A stretch of 64,000 nt of DNA from Cypionkella sp049896245 (GTDB lineage Bacteria; Pseudomonadota; Alphaproteobacteria; Rhodobacterales; Rhodobacteraceae). The notes under the pieces were generated by a model that did no database searches, was not told the DNA's origin, and saw only the letters and a program-made list of their open reading frames with translations. The position numbers and the translations under genes are program-made. Location of the stretch: assembly GCF_049896245.1 (NCBI RefSeq), contig NZ_JAFCTX010000005.1:114202-178201 (forward strand). Direction: 5' to 3'. Positions 45,478 to 53,593 of this stretch are shown here, piece by piece (the first letter of the stretch is position 1; every line of letters starts with the position of its first letter).

Positions 45478-45557
45478 CGTGACCTTATAGCGCGGCTTAC
45501 GCCGCAAGACCTTTTAGCGCTTGCGCGCGGTGGGTGCCGGTTCTGTAAGGTCAGCGT
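45478..45557. other. Structured intergenic segment after groEL
   Basis: TGACCTTA (45480-45487) pairs perfectly with TAAGGTCA (45546-45553), 58 nt apart, and can extend with one bulged G. Inside lie GCGGC (45492-45496) / GCCGC (45501-45505) and a GCGC-TTGC-GCGC hairpin. No gene is present between 45396 and 45715. It is either a small structured RNA or a decayed repeat; there is no clear promoter. Confidence 0.4.
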
Positions 45558-45628
45558 GCAGAGCAGGCGTGGGTATGCGGATGTTTAAGCGCAGAGGATG
45601 ACTTTAGGGCTTGAACGCTACTTTCGCG

Positions 45629-45658
45629 TTGCTCTTTTTGAAATACTCCCCCCGGAGG
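45629..45658 (+). repeat. Dispersed 30-bp intergenic repeat, copy 2
   Basis: Starts TTGCTCTTTTTGAAATACTC and ends CCGGAGG; differs from the copy at 34098-34128 at one position. It lies in the groEL - Gre factor convergent gap. Confidence 0.85.
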
Positions 45659-45715
45659 GTCTGTTTGGTGTTTCGAATGATGGGATCAAAGTGATCACCG
45701 CCATGTTAATATAAC

Positions 45716-46213
45716 TTACTGATTGGAATGGGTAATATAGACAATCTCAAGGCTGACCGGGCCAGAAGGTTTGCGCCATATAACCTCATCGCCGACCTGT
45801 GCGCCGATCAAGGCGCGGGCGAGCGGGGATTGCGGGGTGATGCGGTGCAGGCGCGCGTCGGCCTCGTCCTCGCCAGTGATCTCATAGGTGGTCTGTTGGC
45901 CGTGATCATCGGCGACGGTCACGGCGAGACCAAAGGCCACTTCGCTAAGCGGCAGGGTGGCGGGGTCGATCAGGATGGCAGAGCGCAGACGGGACTCAAA
46001 GTAGCGGATGTCACGCTCGCAGGCAGCTTCAGGCAGTTTGTCGAGCCGTTCGAGGCGGAATTTCAGGGCGCTCAGCGTGGTTTGCAAATCGCGCAGGCGG
46101 GCTTGCAGGGCGTTCAGGCCTCGGGGCGTGACGTAGTTCGGATGCGGCGATTGTGGCAGATCGGGCAGCGGATCAAGCGTGCCGTCGCCTTCTTTGACGA
46201 AAGCCCTACTCAC
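45716..46213 (-). CDS. GreA/GreB family transcription elongation factor
   Basis: 165 aa. The N-terminal half is a predicted antiparallel coiled coil (LNALQARLRDLQTTLSALKFRLERL), and the C-terminal half is an FKBP-like domain (VTVADDHGQQTTYEITGEDEAD, SPLARALIGAQVGDEVIW). Gre factors rescue backtracked RNA polymerase by transcript cleavage. At the coil tip the acidic residues are less obvious than in GreA, so it may be a Gre-like factor of different activity. It lies 9 bp after the Nudix gene. Confidence 0.85.
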   Translation of the reverse strand: MSRAFVKEGDGTLDPLPDLPQSPHPNYVTPRGLNALQARLRDLQTTLSALKFRLERLDKLPEAACERDIRYFESRLRSAILIDPATLPLSEVAFGLAVTVADDHGQQTTYEITGEDEADARLHRITPQSPLARALIGAQVGDEVIWRKPSGPVSLEIVYITHSNQ

Positions 46214-46222
46214 GATAACCGC

Positions 46223-46675
46223 TCATCGCACGATGACTTCCAGCGGGTCATACAGGATGCCGATGCCCCAAGCGGTGGCGATCAGGCTGTCGGGCTTAAA
46301 GCGGATGCGGCCCGATTCCAGATCGGCGCGGGTAAAGAACCGACGTTGGGTGACGACGCCTTCGGGGTCGCGCCAGCTGGCGTTGATCGCCCCTGCGGTG
46401 ATGGTGCAGCGAAAGAAGATATCGACCTGATGAAAGCCTGACACCGGGTCATGGAATTCATTGATCAACGCGGGCGCGCCTACGGTCACTGAAAGTCCGG
46501 TTTCCTCATGCACTTCGCGCGCCAGATTGACCGGCAGCGAGGTGCCGGGCTCGACCCCGCCGCCCGGCGCGCACCACAGGTCTGATCTCGCGCCGGGATA
46601 GGCGTTGACCAACAGCAGCCGATCCTCATGCAAGATCAGCGCGCGGGTGGCGAGGCGGGTGGGGCGTTTCGACAT
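46223..46675 (-). CDS. Nudix hydrolase with altered Nudix box
   Basis: 150 aa. The Nudix box reads GGVEPGTSLPVNLAREVHEETGL: the helix residues REVHEETGL are intact, but the first Glu of the consensus (G-x5-E) is Thr. That Glu is not one of the metal ligands in characterised enzymes, so activity may be kept. Substrate unknown. Co-transcribed with the Gre factor. Confidence 0.85.
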   Translation of the reverse strand: MSKRPTRLATRALILHEDRLLLVNAYPGARSDLWCAPGGGVEPGTSLPVNLAREVHEETGLSVTVGAPALINEFHDPVSGFHQVDIFFRCTITAGAINASWRDPEGVVTQRRFFTRADLESGRIRFKPDSLIATAWGIGILYDPLEVIVR

Positions 46676-46714
46676 GGTGTCAGGCTGATGCCCCGGTGCC
46701 GCAAGGTCAAGGGC

Positions 46715-47608
46715 CTATACTGTGACGGGATGGTTTTGCCCCTGCCGTTCCGACCACAGCAGATACATCGAGCCCGCAAGGATCAGCGCCACGCCCAACC
46801 AATAGGCACCTTCGGGTGCAAAGCCCAGCACCAGTCAACTGACCGCGATATTGGAAAACAGCTTCAGATCATCAAACGGCTGCACAAACCCCGCATCGGC
46901 GCTGGCATAGGCGAGGGTCAGGAAATGCTGAGCCGCGTACATGATCGCCCCGCCAAGGATCAGCAGGCCAAGCACAGTTACGGTTGGAATTTCAAACCCG
47001 GCGTGCAGCGAGAACAGCCCGTTGATCGGCGTCAGCAGCAGCAACAGCCATAGCGTGATCGCTGTTTGCGGCTCGGTCGCGGTCAGCCGCTTGGTGATCA
47101 ACGAGGCCCCGCCCCAGCAGATCGCAGCGATGATCGGGTAAAGCATGGCAAGCGTCAAAGCCCCCTCCCATGGCCGCAGCAGAATCATCGCGCCGCTAAA
47201 CCCGATCAACGCCGCCAGCCAGCGGTTCGCCGCCACCCGCTCGCGCAAAAACACCGCCGCCCCGATCATCACGAAGAACGGCGAGGTCATCACCAGGGCC
47301 ACCACATGCCAGGGCGCCATACCTGCGCCGAAAGCTTGGGTAAACGCCTGCACCCCCAGCACCGACAGCAGGATGCGCAACCCATGCAAAAAGGGATGCC
47401 CCGTCTTCATGCTCGCCACTCCTTGCCGCCAGATGAACGGCAGCGAGAACAGCGTGGCGATGGCATATTGCCAGAACGCATCCGATTGCGGTTTGAAACC
47501 CATCTTATAGGTCACGGTCCAAGTGATCGCATTGGCGGCAGCAAAGGCCACTCCAGCCAGCACCATGAAAAGCGCGCCTTTCAGCGGGGCGATATTCGAC
47601 TGATTCAT
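46715..47608 (-). pseudogene. ribN: RibN-like riboflavin importer (DMT family) with internal stop
   Basis: The frame from the ATG at 47608 encodes a ten-helix DMT-family transporter but is interrupted by TGA at 46835-46837 after 257 codons. Reading on in the same frame gives 39 more residues (LVLGFAPEGAYWLGVALILAGS and onward) to a TAG at 46715-46717, completing the last membrane helix at the normal length of 297. In DMT proteins the interrupted position is usually Trp (TGG), so one G-to-A change explains it. The gene has a strong ribosome-binding site (GAAGGAGG) and an FMN riboswitch upstream, the basis for calling it RibN. The truncated protein would lack the C-terminal helix. Confidence 0.8.
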
Positions 47609-47688
47609 GCCTGTCCTCCTTCAAGACCAACATCAATCAGGGGGACATGACACGCCAACACCCCCCGCAAAACGGTTGAGGCTGCGCG

Positions 47689-47831
47689 CATTCTCTTGCA
47701 TCCGGACTATACCGTCGGCCCCGGAGTTACACCGGATCTGCTGACCCCAAGGCCGAAGTCCCGAAAGACCAAAGCCAAAGGCGCTCGCGGGCTTTACCGC
47801 CGGTGGGGAATTGCACCCCGCCCTGAGAATG
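47689..47831 (-). promoter_or_regulatory. FMN riboswitch (RFN element)
   Basis: On the minus strand the conserved RFN blocks occur in order: AGGGCGGGGTGCAATTCCCC, ACCGGCGGTAAAGCCCGCGA, CCGGTGTAACTCCGG and GCCGACGGTATAGTCCGGAT. The closing P1 stem is CATTCTC (47825-47831) with GAGAATG (47689-47695). It ends 80 nt upstream of the ribN-like gene and would shut it off when FMN is abundant. All conserved positions I can check are intact. Confidence 0.96.
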
Positions 47832-47930
47832 TCCGGGCCTCCCCGGACGTGCAATTTCTACCAGCCCCCCGCTCGGGCACAAGCTGCAAACCCCACTTGC
47901 CCTGCACATAAGATGCGCTTTAATGCCAGC

Positions 47931-48668
47931 ATGACAAAAACGATGATTTTTATGCTGTTCGCGGCGTTTGCGCAGAATAACCCTGCTCAGGCCGATTGCG
48001 TGGTTCTGCTGCATGGCCTCGCGCGCACCGAAACCTCGCTGGTCGCGATGCAAGCCGCGCTGGAGGCCAAGGGCCATGTTGTGATCAACGAAAGCTATCC
48101 GTCCACCGAAGCGCCGATTGCCGAACTCGCCGCAGGCGTTGGTGCCCGCGTTGCGCAATGCCCCAAAGGTGCGCGCGTCGATTTCGTCACCCATTCGATG
48201 GGCGGCATCCTTGCACGCTATTGGCTGGCCACCCACAAACCCGAGGTGATGGGCCGCGTGGTGATGCTCGGCCCCCCCAATCACGGATCAGAGCTGGTCG
48301 ATACCTTTGGAGAGATCGGCGCGTTTCGGTGGATGAACGGCCCGGCAGGGTTGCAGCTTGGCACCGACCCCGGCGCTGTGCCGCAGGAACTGCCAAAGCC
48401 GGATTACGCCGTCGGCGTGATCGCGGGCACGCAATCGCTGAACCCGATCACCTCGGTGGTGATACCCGGCCCCGATGATGGCAAGGTTTCGGTCGCCAGC
48501 ACGCATCTTGCAGGGATGGCAGATCAGATCGAGTTGCCCGTCACCCATACCTTCATGATGCTGAACCCGGTGGTGATCGCCGAGACCCTGATCTTTCTGG
48601 ACGCCGGGCAGTTTGATCATAACCTCAGCTACACCGATGCGCTGCGCATCGCTTTTAACAAGGAATAA
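47931..48668 (+). CDS. Exported alpha/beta hydrolase / lipase-like protein
   Basis: 245 aa. A signal peptide (MIFMLFAAFAQNNPAQA) precedes a lipase-like alpha/beta hydrolase: CVVLLHGLARTE (oxyanion HG), nucleophile THSMGG and the GPPNHGSELVD segment typical of triacylglycerol lipases (LipA-like, COG1075). His is in PVTHTFMM. Start uncertain: ATG at 47931 and in-frame ATG at 47913 both give a signal peptide and neither has a strong ribosome-binding site. Divergent from the ribN riboswitch and 3 bp ahead of the next gene. Confidence 0.82.
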   Translation: MTKTMIFMLFAAFAQNNPAQADCVVLLHGLARTETSLVAMQAALEAKGHVVINESYPSTEAPIAELAAGVGARVAQCPKGARVDFVTHSMGGILARYWLATHKPEVMGRVVMLGPPNHGSELVDTFGEIGAFRWMNGPAGLQLGTDPGAVPQELPKPDYAVGVIAGTQSLNPITSVVIPGPDDGKVSVASTHLAGMADQIELPVTHTFMMLNPVVIAETLIFLDAGQFDHNLSYTDALRIAFNKE

Positions 48669-48671
48669 CGC

Positions 48672-49094
48672 ATGGCACGCTTAGGACGCACGGGTCTGGG
48701 ATATGCCGGGCTCGCAAAGGCAGTGTCACGCTACTGCGGGCGACCCAGCACCTTCCTGCTGGCCTGCGGGGTGATCGTTATCTGGATCATCACCGGGCCT
48801 TTGTTCGGCTTTTCAGACACATGGCAGTTGGTGATCAACACTGGCACCACGATCGTCACCTTCCTGATGGTATTCCTGATCCAGAACACCCAGAACCGTG
48901 ACACCCAAGCCATCCAGTTGAAACTGGATGAGTTGATCCGCGCCACCACAGGCGCGCACAACGCGCTGCTTGATCTGGAGGAGTTGGACGAGCGCGCGCT
49001 GGAATCCTTCCGCAGACGATACGAGGCTTTGGCCCGTACCGCCCGGGATTTGCGGTTGGCGGGCGGCATCGACACCGACTCGCCCGAAGCGTAA
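48672..49094 (+). CDS. Low-affinity iron permease family protein
   Basis: 140 aa. Two membrane helices (about residues 27-47 and 55-75, with GRPSTFLLACGVIVIWIITGPLFGFSDTWQLVINTGTTIVTFLMVFLIQNTQNRD) match PF04120; a cytoplasmic coiled-coil tail follows. The family name derives from yeast Fet4, which is larger; for short bacterial members an iron transport role is unproven. It begins 3 bp after the lipase gene. Confidence 0.88.
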   Translation: MARLGRTGLGYAGLAKAVSRYCGRPSTFLLACGVIVIWIITGPLFGFSDTWQLVINTGTTIVTFLMVFLIQNTQNRDTQAIQLKLDELIRATTGAHNALLDLEELDERALESFRRRYEALARTARDLRLAGGIDTDSPEA

Positions 49095-49178
49095 GCCGCG
49101 CGGCAGCAAAACAGAAGACTTTGCGAAAAGCGCAATTTCGGTTAAACTTCTTGCAGATTTCAGAAACAGGTTGTGCTG

Positions 49179-50492
49179 ATGTTTGATCGACTCGGGCATT
49201 TTTTCCGGCTTTGCCTGTTTGGCATCTTGACGCTGGCTCTGCTGCCAGCGGCTGCGGAAGCTGCGGGTCGCAAGCTGGCGTTGGTGGTCGGCAATCAGGC
49301 TTACACGGTGCTGCCGGGGCTGAATACCCCGGTTGAAGACGCGCAAGGCGTGTCAAATGCGCTGCGCAATCTGGGGTTTGAGGTGACTTTGCTCACCGAC
49401 GTTGGCCCTGCGGTGTTTCAGGCGGTGCTGGGCACTTTCACCGCACAGGTCGATGAGACCGATACGGTTTTGTTCTTCTACGCGGGCCACGCGTTTCAGA
49501 AAGACGGCGTCAACCATCTGGTGCCGGTCAATGCGCGGCTGGCCGATGCCAAGGCTTTGGATACCGAAACGTGGCGGCTGGACGACATTGCCAAAGCGTT
49601 GAAAGGCAAGACCAATCAGCTTTTGCTGTTCGTCGATGCCTGCCGCGACAACCCGCTGCCCGAAGCCGTGCGCAGCGCTGCCGAAGCGGGCGGTCTGGCG
49701 CAGTTTGACGGTGGCGCGGGCACTTACGTCGCCTTTGCCACAGCGCCGGGGCAGGTGGCTTGGGACAAGACCGAAGGCGCGGTGAACAGCCCGTTTACCG
49801 CTGCATTGCTCGCCCATATCGCCAAGCCGGGGCAGAATATTTCCGATCTGATGATCGCGGTGCGCAATGATGTGGAAACTGCAACCAGCGGCAAGCAAAC
49901 CCCGTGGGAGCAATCCTCGCTGCGTGAACAGTTCTTCTTCGTGCCGCCGGTGGCCGAAGTTGCTGCCGCCGAAGACGTGCTGCCCGCGTTTGAAGTGGTG
50001 GCGGATCAAAGCACGGCACTTGCGCCTCCGGGTGGCATTGCGGTGATCGGCCAAGGGGTGGGCGATGATCAGCTGGCGTCTTTGGAAAGTGACACCCGCA
50101 GCCTGAACGCAGCCCTGCCCGAGAATTTGGCTTTGGGCGTGCAGACCGAACTCGACCGCATCGGCTGCTATGGGATGCGGGTTGATGGCGATTGGGGCAA
50201 TGGTTCGCGCCGCGCCATGACCGCGTATTATGAGGCGAAAAAGGTGCCACCCGGAGAATTGGAGCCAAGCGAAGCGGTGTATCGCACCTTGCTGGCCGAG
50301 CCGGAAAAGACCTGCGAAAAGGCCGCTGTGGCGGTGAAATCGGCCACCAAGACCACGCCGAAGGCCACCACGAAGAAATCAACCACCAAAAAAGTCGCGG
50401 CCACCACAACCAAGAAAAAACCCGCTGTCGCAGCACCCGTGAAGAAAAAGCCAACCTGCAAGTTCATGGTGATCGCGGTGGTGTGTTCCTGA
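49179..50492 (+). CDS. Caspase-family (C14) protein, exported, with Lys/Thr-rich tail
   Basis: 437 aa. A signal peptide ends near AAAEAAG (residue 30). The caspase-like domain (about 31-250) has the catalytic dyad His104 in YAGHAFQ and Cys155 in FVDACRDNP. A later segment (about 315-380, VQTELDRIGCYGMRVDGDWGNGSRRAM) resembles a peptidoglycan-binding or small helical repeat domain. The C-terminus is a low-complexity Lys/Thr/Ala stretch (about 385-425) ending CKFMVIAVVCS. Start at 49179 because AGG at 49168-49170 is well spaced; a GTG at 49173 is too close. Substrate unknown. Confidence 0.87.
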   Translation: MFDRLGHFFRLCLFGILTLALLPAAAEAAGRKLALVVGNQAYTVLPGLNTPVEDAQGVSNALRNLGFEVTLLTDVGPAVFQAVLGTFTAQVDETDTVLFFYAGHAFQKDGVNHLVPVNARLADAKALDTETWRLDDIAKALKGKTNQLLLFVDACRDNPLPEAVRSAAEAGGLAQFDGGAGTYVAFATAPGQVAWDKTEGAVNSPFTAALLAHIAKPGQNISDLMIAVRNDVETATSGKQTPWEQSSLREQFFFVPPVAEVAAAEDVLPAFEVVADQSTALAPPGGIAVIGQGVGDDQLASLESDTRSLNAALPENLALGVQTELDRIGCYGMRVDGDWGNGSRRAMTAYYEAKKVPPGELEPSEAVYRTLLAEPEKTCEKAAVAVKSATKTTPKATTKKSTTKKVAATTTKKKPAVAAPVKKKPTCKFMVIAVVCS

Positions 50493-50578
50493 GCCAGGCT
50501 CAAAGCTTAACAAAGTATGAATGAAACCCTGTTAAGTCCCTGATTTCCCTTCGTGGCGTCTGTGTCCATGCGTGGACG

Positions 50579-51649
50579 CTACGCCTTTCGGATCACCCGG
50601 TTGACATGCCCCATCTTCCGCCCCGGCAGCACCTCGGCCTTGCCATAAAGATGCACCGCGCAATCATTTTCGCGCAGCAATTCCGGCAACCGATCCATAT
50701 CGTCGCCGATCAGGTTTTCCATCACCACATCCGAGTGTCGCCCGCCATCGCCCAACGGCAGCCCCGCGACAGCCCGGATATGCTGCTCAAACTGATCGAC
50801 AGCACAGCCATTCTGCGTCCAATGCCCCGAATTATGCACCCGCGGCGCGATCTCATTCACGATCAGCCCGGCGGGGGTGACAAACAACTCCACCCCCATC
50901 ACACCAACATACTCCAACGCGTTCAATATCCGCGCCGCAAGCAGGATCGCATCCGACCGCATCGAAGCCGACAGCCGCGCGGGCAGGGTGGTGGTGGCAA
51001 GGATGCCATCGCGATGCACGTTCTCACCCGGATCATAGCAGGCGACCGAACCATCCAGGCCCCGCGCCGCGATCACCGAAACCTCGTGACTGAAGTCGAT
51101 GAAACCTTCCAGCACGCAAGCCGCCCCCGCCATGCTGGCATGCGCCTCGGCCGTATCAGAGGCGTTCCTGATCCGGGCCTGCCCCTTGCCGTCATAGCCC
51201 AGCCGGGTGGTCTTCAGGATCGCAGGCGTGCCGATCTTTTCGATGGCAGCCTCTAAATCGGGCAGGGTCTGCACGGCGGTATAGGGGGCGCAGCTCAGCC
51301 CCAATCCAGTGAGAAAGTCTTTCTCCAGAATACGATCCTGAGAAATTGCCAGCGCGCGGCGATTGGGGCGGACTTCACGCAGGGCCTCCAGCGCGTCAAG
51401 GGCGGCGGTGGGGATGTTCTCGAACTCATAGGTGATCACATCGACCGAAGCGGCAAAAGCCTGCAAAGCGGCGATGTCATCATAGCTGGCGGTGGTGAGG
51501 GTGTGGGCGACATCAGCGGCGGGTGGGTTCTGGCTGGGCTCGAAGATATGGGTTTTGTAGCCAAGACGAGAGGCCGCGACCGACAGCATCCGGCCCAACT
51601 GCCCACCGCCAAGGATACCGATTGTGGACCCAAGTGGCAGGTTATTCAT
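50579..51649 (-). CDS. purK: 5-(carboxyamino)imidazole ribonucleotide synthase
   Basis: 356 aa ATP-grasp enzyme carboxylating AIR in purine synthesis. TIGILGGGQLGRML at the N-terminus, TRLGYDGKGQ, and NEIAPRVHNSGHWT near the C-terminus are diagnostic. The start ATG at 51649 begins the conserved sequence and overlaps purE by 8 bp. Confidence 0.96.
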   Translation of the reverse strand: MNNLPLGSTIGILGGGQLGRMLSVAASRLGYKTHIFEPSQNPPAADVAHTLTTASYDDIAALQAFAASVDVITYEFENIPTAALDALEALREVRPNRRALAISQDRILEKDFLTGLGLSCAPYTAVQTLPDLEAAIEKIGTPAILKTTRLGYDGKGQARIRNASDTAEAHASMAGAACVLEGFIDFSHEVSVIAARGLDGSVACYDPGENVHRDGILATTTLPARLSASMRSDAILLAARILNALEYVGVMGVELFVTPAGLIVNEIAPRVHNSGHWTQNGCAVDQFEQHIRAVAGLPLGDGGRHSDVVMENLIGDDMDRLPELLRENDCAVHLYGKAEVLPGRKMGHVNRVIRKA

Positions 51650-52124
51650 CCTTCGGCTCCTCTGGGATCGAGGCGGACAGGGCCTCGCGCCACGCATCCA
51701 GACGGGCCGCCAAAGCCGGATCATGCAGCGCCAGAATCCCGGCAGCCAGCAGGCCCGCATTGGCAGCGCCAGCGGCACCGATCGCCATAGTAGCCACCGG
51801 ATAGCCCTTCGGCATCTGCACGATGGAATACAGGCTATCGACGCCCGACAGGGCTTTGGTCTGCACCGGTACGCCAATCACGGGGATGCGGGTTTTGGAA
51901 GCCATCATGCCCGGCAAATGCGCCGCCCCGCCCGCGCCTGCGATGATCACCTGCAAACGTCCTGCCGCCGCTTTGCCATAAGCCCAAAGCCGGTCGGGGG
52001 TGCGATGGGCCGAGACGATCTTCGTCTCATACGAAATGCCAAGCTGATCCAGCACAAGCGCCGCTTCTTTCATCGTTGGCCAGTCAGACTGGCTTCCCAT
52101 GATGATCCCGACATCAACAGACAT
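51642..52124 (-). CDS. purE: 5-(carboxyamino)imidazole ribonucleotide mutase
   Basis: 160 aa. GIIMGSQSDWPTM (about residues 7-19), SAHRTPDR and GAGGAAHLPGM are the class I PurE signatures. Start at 52124 because GGAG lies 6 nt upstream; the TTG at 52130 is less likely. It acts directly before purK in the pathway, and the two genes overlap. Confidence 0.96.
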   Translation of the reverse strand: MSVDVGIIMGSQSDWPTMKEAALVLDQLGISYETKIVSAHRTPDRLWAYGKAAAGRLQVIIAGAGGAAHLPGMMASKTRIPVIGVPVQTKALSGVDSLYSIVQMPKGYPVATMAIGAAGAANAGLLAAGILALHDPALAARLDAWREALSASIPEEPKDE

Positions 52125-52201
52125 TGGCAACTCCGGCTGATTTCACAGCGCTTCATAGCAATGCAGGCGGAGGAGGCAAGGAAAAGCCGGAACATCAGGG
52201 G

Positions 52202-52223
52202 TAGGGTGCGCTTTTCACGCACC
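52202..52223 (+). repeat. GTAGGGTGCG hairpin, copy 3
   Basis: Arms GGTGCG (52205-52210) and CGCACC (52218-52223), 7-nt loop, preceded by TAG. It lies between the DUF465 and purE genes, both on the minus strand. Confidence 0.75.
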
Positions 52224-52234
52224 ATTCTGACCGA

Positions 52235-52453
52235 TCAGGCGATGATATTGGGGATCAGCAGATCTTCGATCCACACGATCTGGTCCTTCATCTGCAATTT
52301 CTGCTTTTTCAGCCGCCGCAGCGTCAGAATATCCGGGCGGCCTGCGGTTTCCAGCGCATAAACCGCCTCATCCAGATCGCGATGCTCACGCCGCAGCACT
52401 TCCAGCTTCACGCGCAGCATGTCTTCAAAGTTCATCTCGGAGGAGGCATTCAT
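52235..52453 (-). CDS. YdcH / DUF465 family small protein
   Basis: 72 aa, mostly helical and charged. The segment EHRDLDEAVYALETAGRPDILTLRRLKKQKLQMKDQI is the DUF465 signature, a short coiled coil of unknown function common in proteobacteria. A monocistronic leftward gene ahead of purE. Confidence 0.88.
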   Translation of the reverse strand: MNASSEMNFEDMLRVKLEVLRREHRDLDEAVYALETAGRPDILTLRRLKKQKLQMKDQIVWIEDLLIPNIIA

Positions 52454-52657
52454 GGCAGGACCGAATCCAGTCTTTATGGCTTGCCTTTAAGATACAGTGA
52501 TTCGCCCAAATTCCGCGCAACGTTTCTGCATCAGCGCGTCACTTTTCTTGCGCAATCCGTCCCTTGTAGGCATCCGCCGCTGCCCCCATATTAAAATGGT
52601 CATGTGCCGCTGTCTGGGCCTGACCTCTCATGTCGCTTGTTGCAAAGGGCATCGGTT

Positions 52658-53071
52658 ATGACGAAACTTACCTTCGGCTCGCACCCGTTTCTGCTGGGGT
52701 TTGAACAGTTGGAACGGCTGGTGGAGCGTACCGCCAAAACTGCCTCGGAAGGCTATCCGCCGTTCAACATTGAGGCCACGTCCGAGAACACCTACCGCAT
52801 CACCCTGGCCGTTGCTGGTTTTCGCGATGAAGATCTGGCGATCACGGTAGAAGACCGTCAGCTGGTGGTGCGCGGGCGGCAAAGCGATGATCTGGGCGAG
52901 CGGGTGTTCCTGCATCGCGGCATTGCAGCGCGGGCGTTTCAACGCTCGTTCGTTTTGGCCGATGGCGTGGAAGTGGCGGGGGCTGATCTTGATCACGGGC
53001 TGCTGCACATCGACCTGCGCCGCATGGTGCCCGACACCATTGTGCAGACCATTCGTATTGGCCGCAAATAA
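52658..53071 (+). CDS. Hsp20-type small heat shock protein
   Basis: 137 aa. The alpha-crystallin domain (about residues 35-125) has YPPFNIEATSENTYRITLAVAGFRDEDLAITV and the later GVEVAGADLDHGLLHIDL. It acts as an ATP-independent holdase. ATG at 52658 begins the conserved N-terminus. The next gene, DUF1150, follows after 9 bp, a pairing conserved in Rhodobacteraceae. Confidence 0.93.
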   Translation: MTKLTFGSHPFLLGFEQLERLVERTAKTASEGYPPFNIEATSENTYRITLAVAGFRDEDLAITVEDRQLVVRGRQSDDLGERVFLHRGIAARAFQRSFVLADGVEVAGADLDHGLLHIDLRRMVPDTIVQTIRIGRK

Positions 53072-53080
53072 GGAGAGATG

Positions 53081-53311
53081 ATGATGGATGTGAAATTTGA
53101 CGGCCTTGATGCGGCAGAAAACCGCATCGTGTATGTGCGCCCGATTGCGGTGGAAAGCCTGCCCGAAAAGGTGCGCGCACAGATCAACGGCATGAAAACC
53201 GTCTATGCCGTGCATGGCGAAGATGGCGAACAACTGGCGCTGGTCGCTGACCGCGATCTGGCGTTCTCGCTGGCACGTCAGCACGATATGGCGCCGGTCA
53301 ACGCGCATTAA
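53081..53311 (+). CDS. DUF1150 family protein
   Basis: 76 aa small soluble protein of the DUF1150 family, usually encoded next to hsp20. NRIVYVRPIAVESLPEKVRAQ and VYAVHGEDGEQLALVADRDLAF are characteristic. Function unknown. Three consecutive ATGs (53078, 53081, 53084) follow AGGAG at 53071-53075; 53081 or 53084 has the best spacing. Confidence 0.87.
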   Translation: MMDVKFDGLDAAENRIVYVRPIAVESLPEKVRAQINGMKTVYAVHGEDGEQLALVADRDLAFSLARQHDMAPVNAH

Positions 53312-53409
53312 AGCCGTTTCGGGGGGATCTGGCGCAAAGTAATTATAAGTCGCGCCGGATCTGTCGCATCATTCTTTAACGATGCCCTAAATCACAATAC
53401 GCAGCAAAA

Positions 53410-53474
53410 CCACAATATGTTGTAAAAATACCTGCTCAAATCGAGCAAAAGCACAAGTCGTTCCCCGCTGGGAA
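53410..53474. repeat. Spacing-conserved palindromic element, copy A
   Basis: CCACAATATGTTGT (53410-53423), GCACAAGT (53451-53458) and the short palindrome TTCCCcGCtGGGAA (53461-53474) recur at identical spacing at 59164-59228. The middle is not conserved. It lies between convergent genes (DUF1150 and trxB). Confidence 0.6.
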
Positions 53475-53544
53475 GCGTTTCCCACTCCGACGGCTTTGAA
53501 GACAGATCAGACTCAACCCGGTATAACACTGTATTTTCGATATG

Positions 53545-53574
53545 AAAAAAGCCGCGCAAAATGCGCGGCTTTTT
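53545..53574. terminator. Bidirectional intrinsic terminator
   Basis: GCCGCGCA (53551-53558) / TGCGCGGC (53562-53569), 3-nt loop, A-run 53545-53550 to the left and T-run 53570-53574 to the right. It serves trxB on the minus strand and any rightward transcript. Confidence 0.93.
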
Positions 53575-53593
53575 GTTTGGCATGCGGGTTTGT

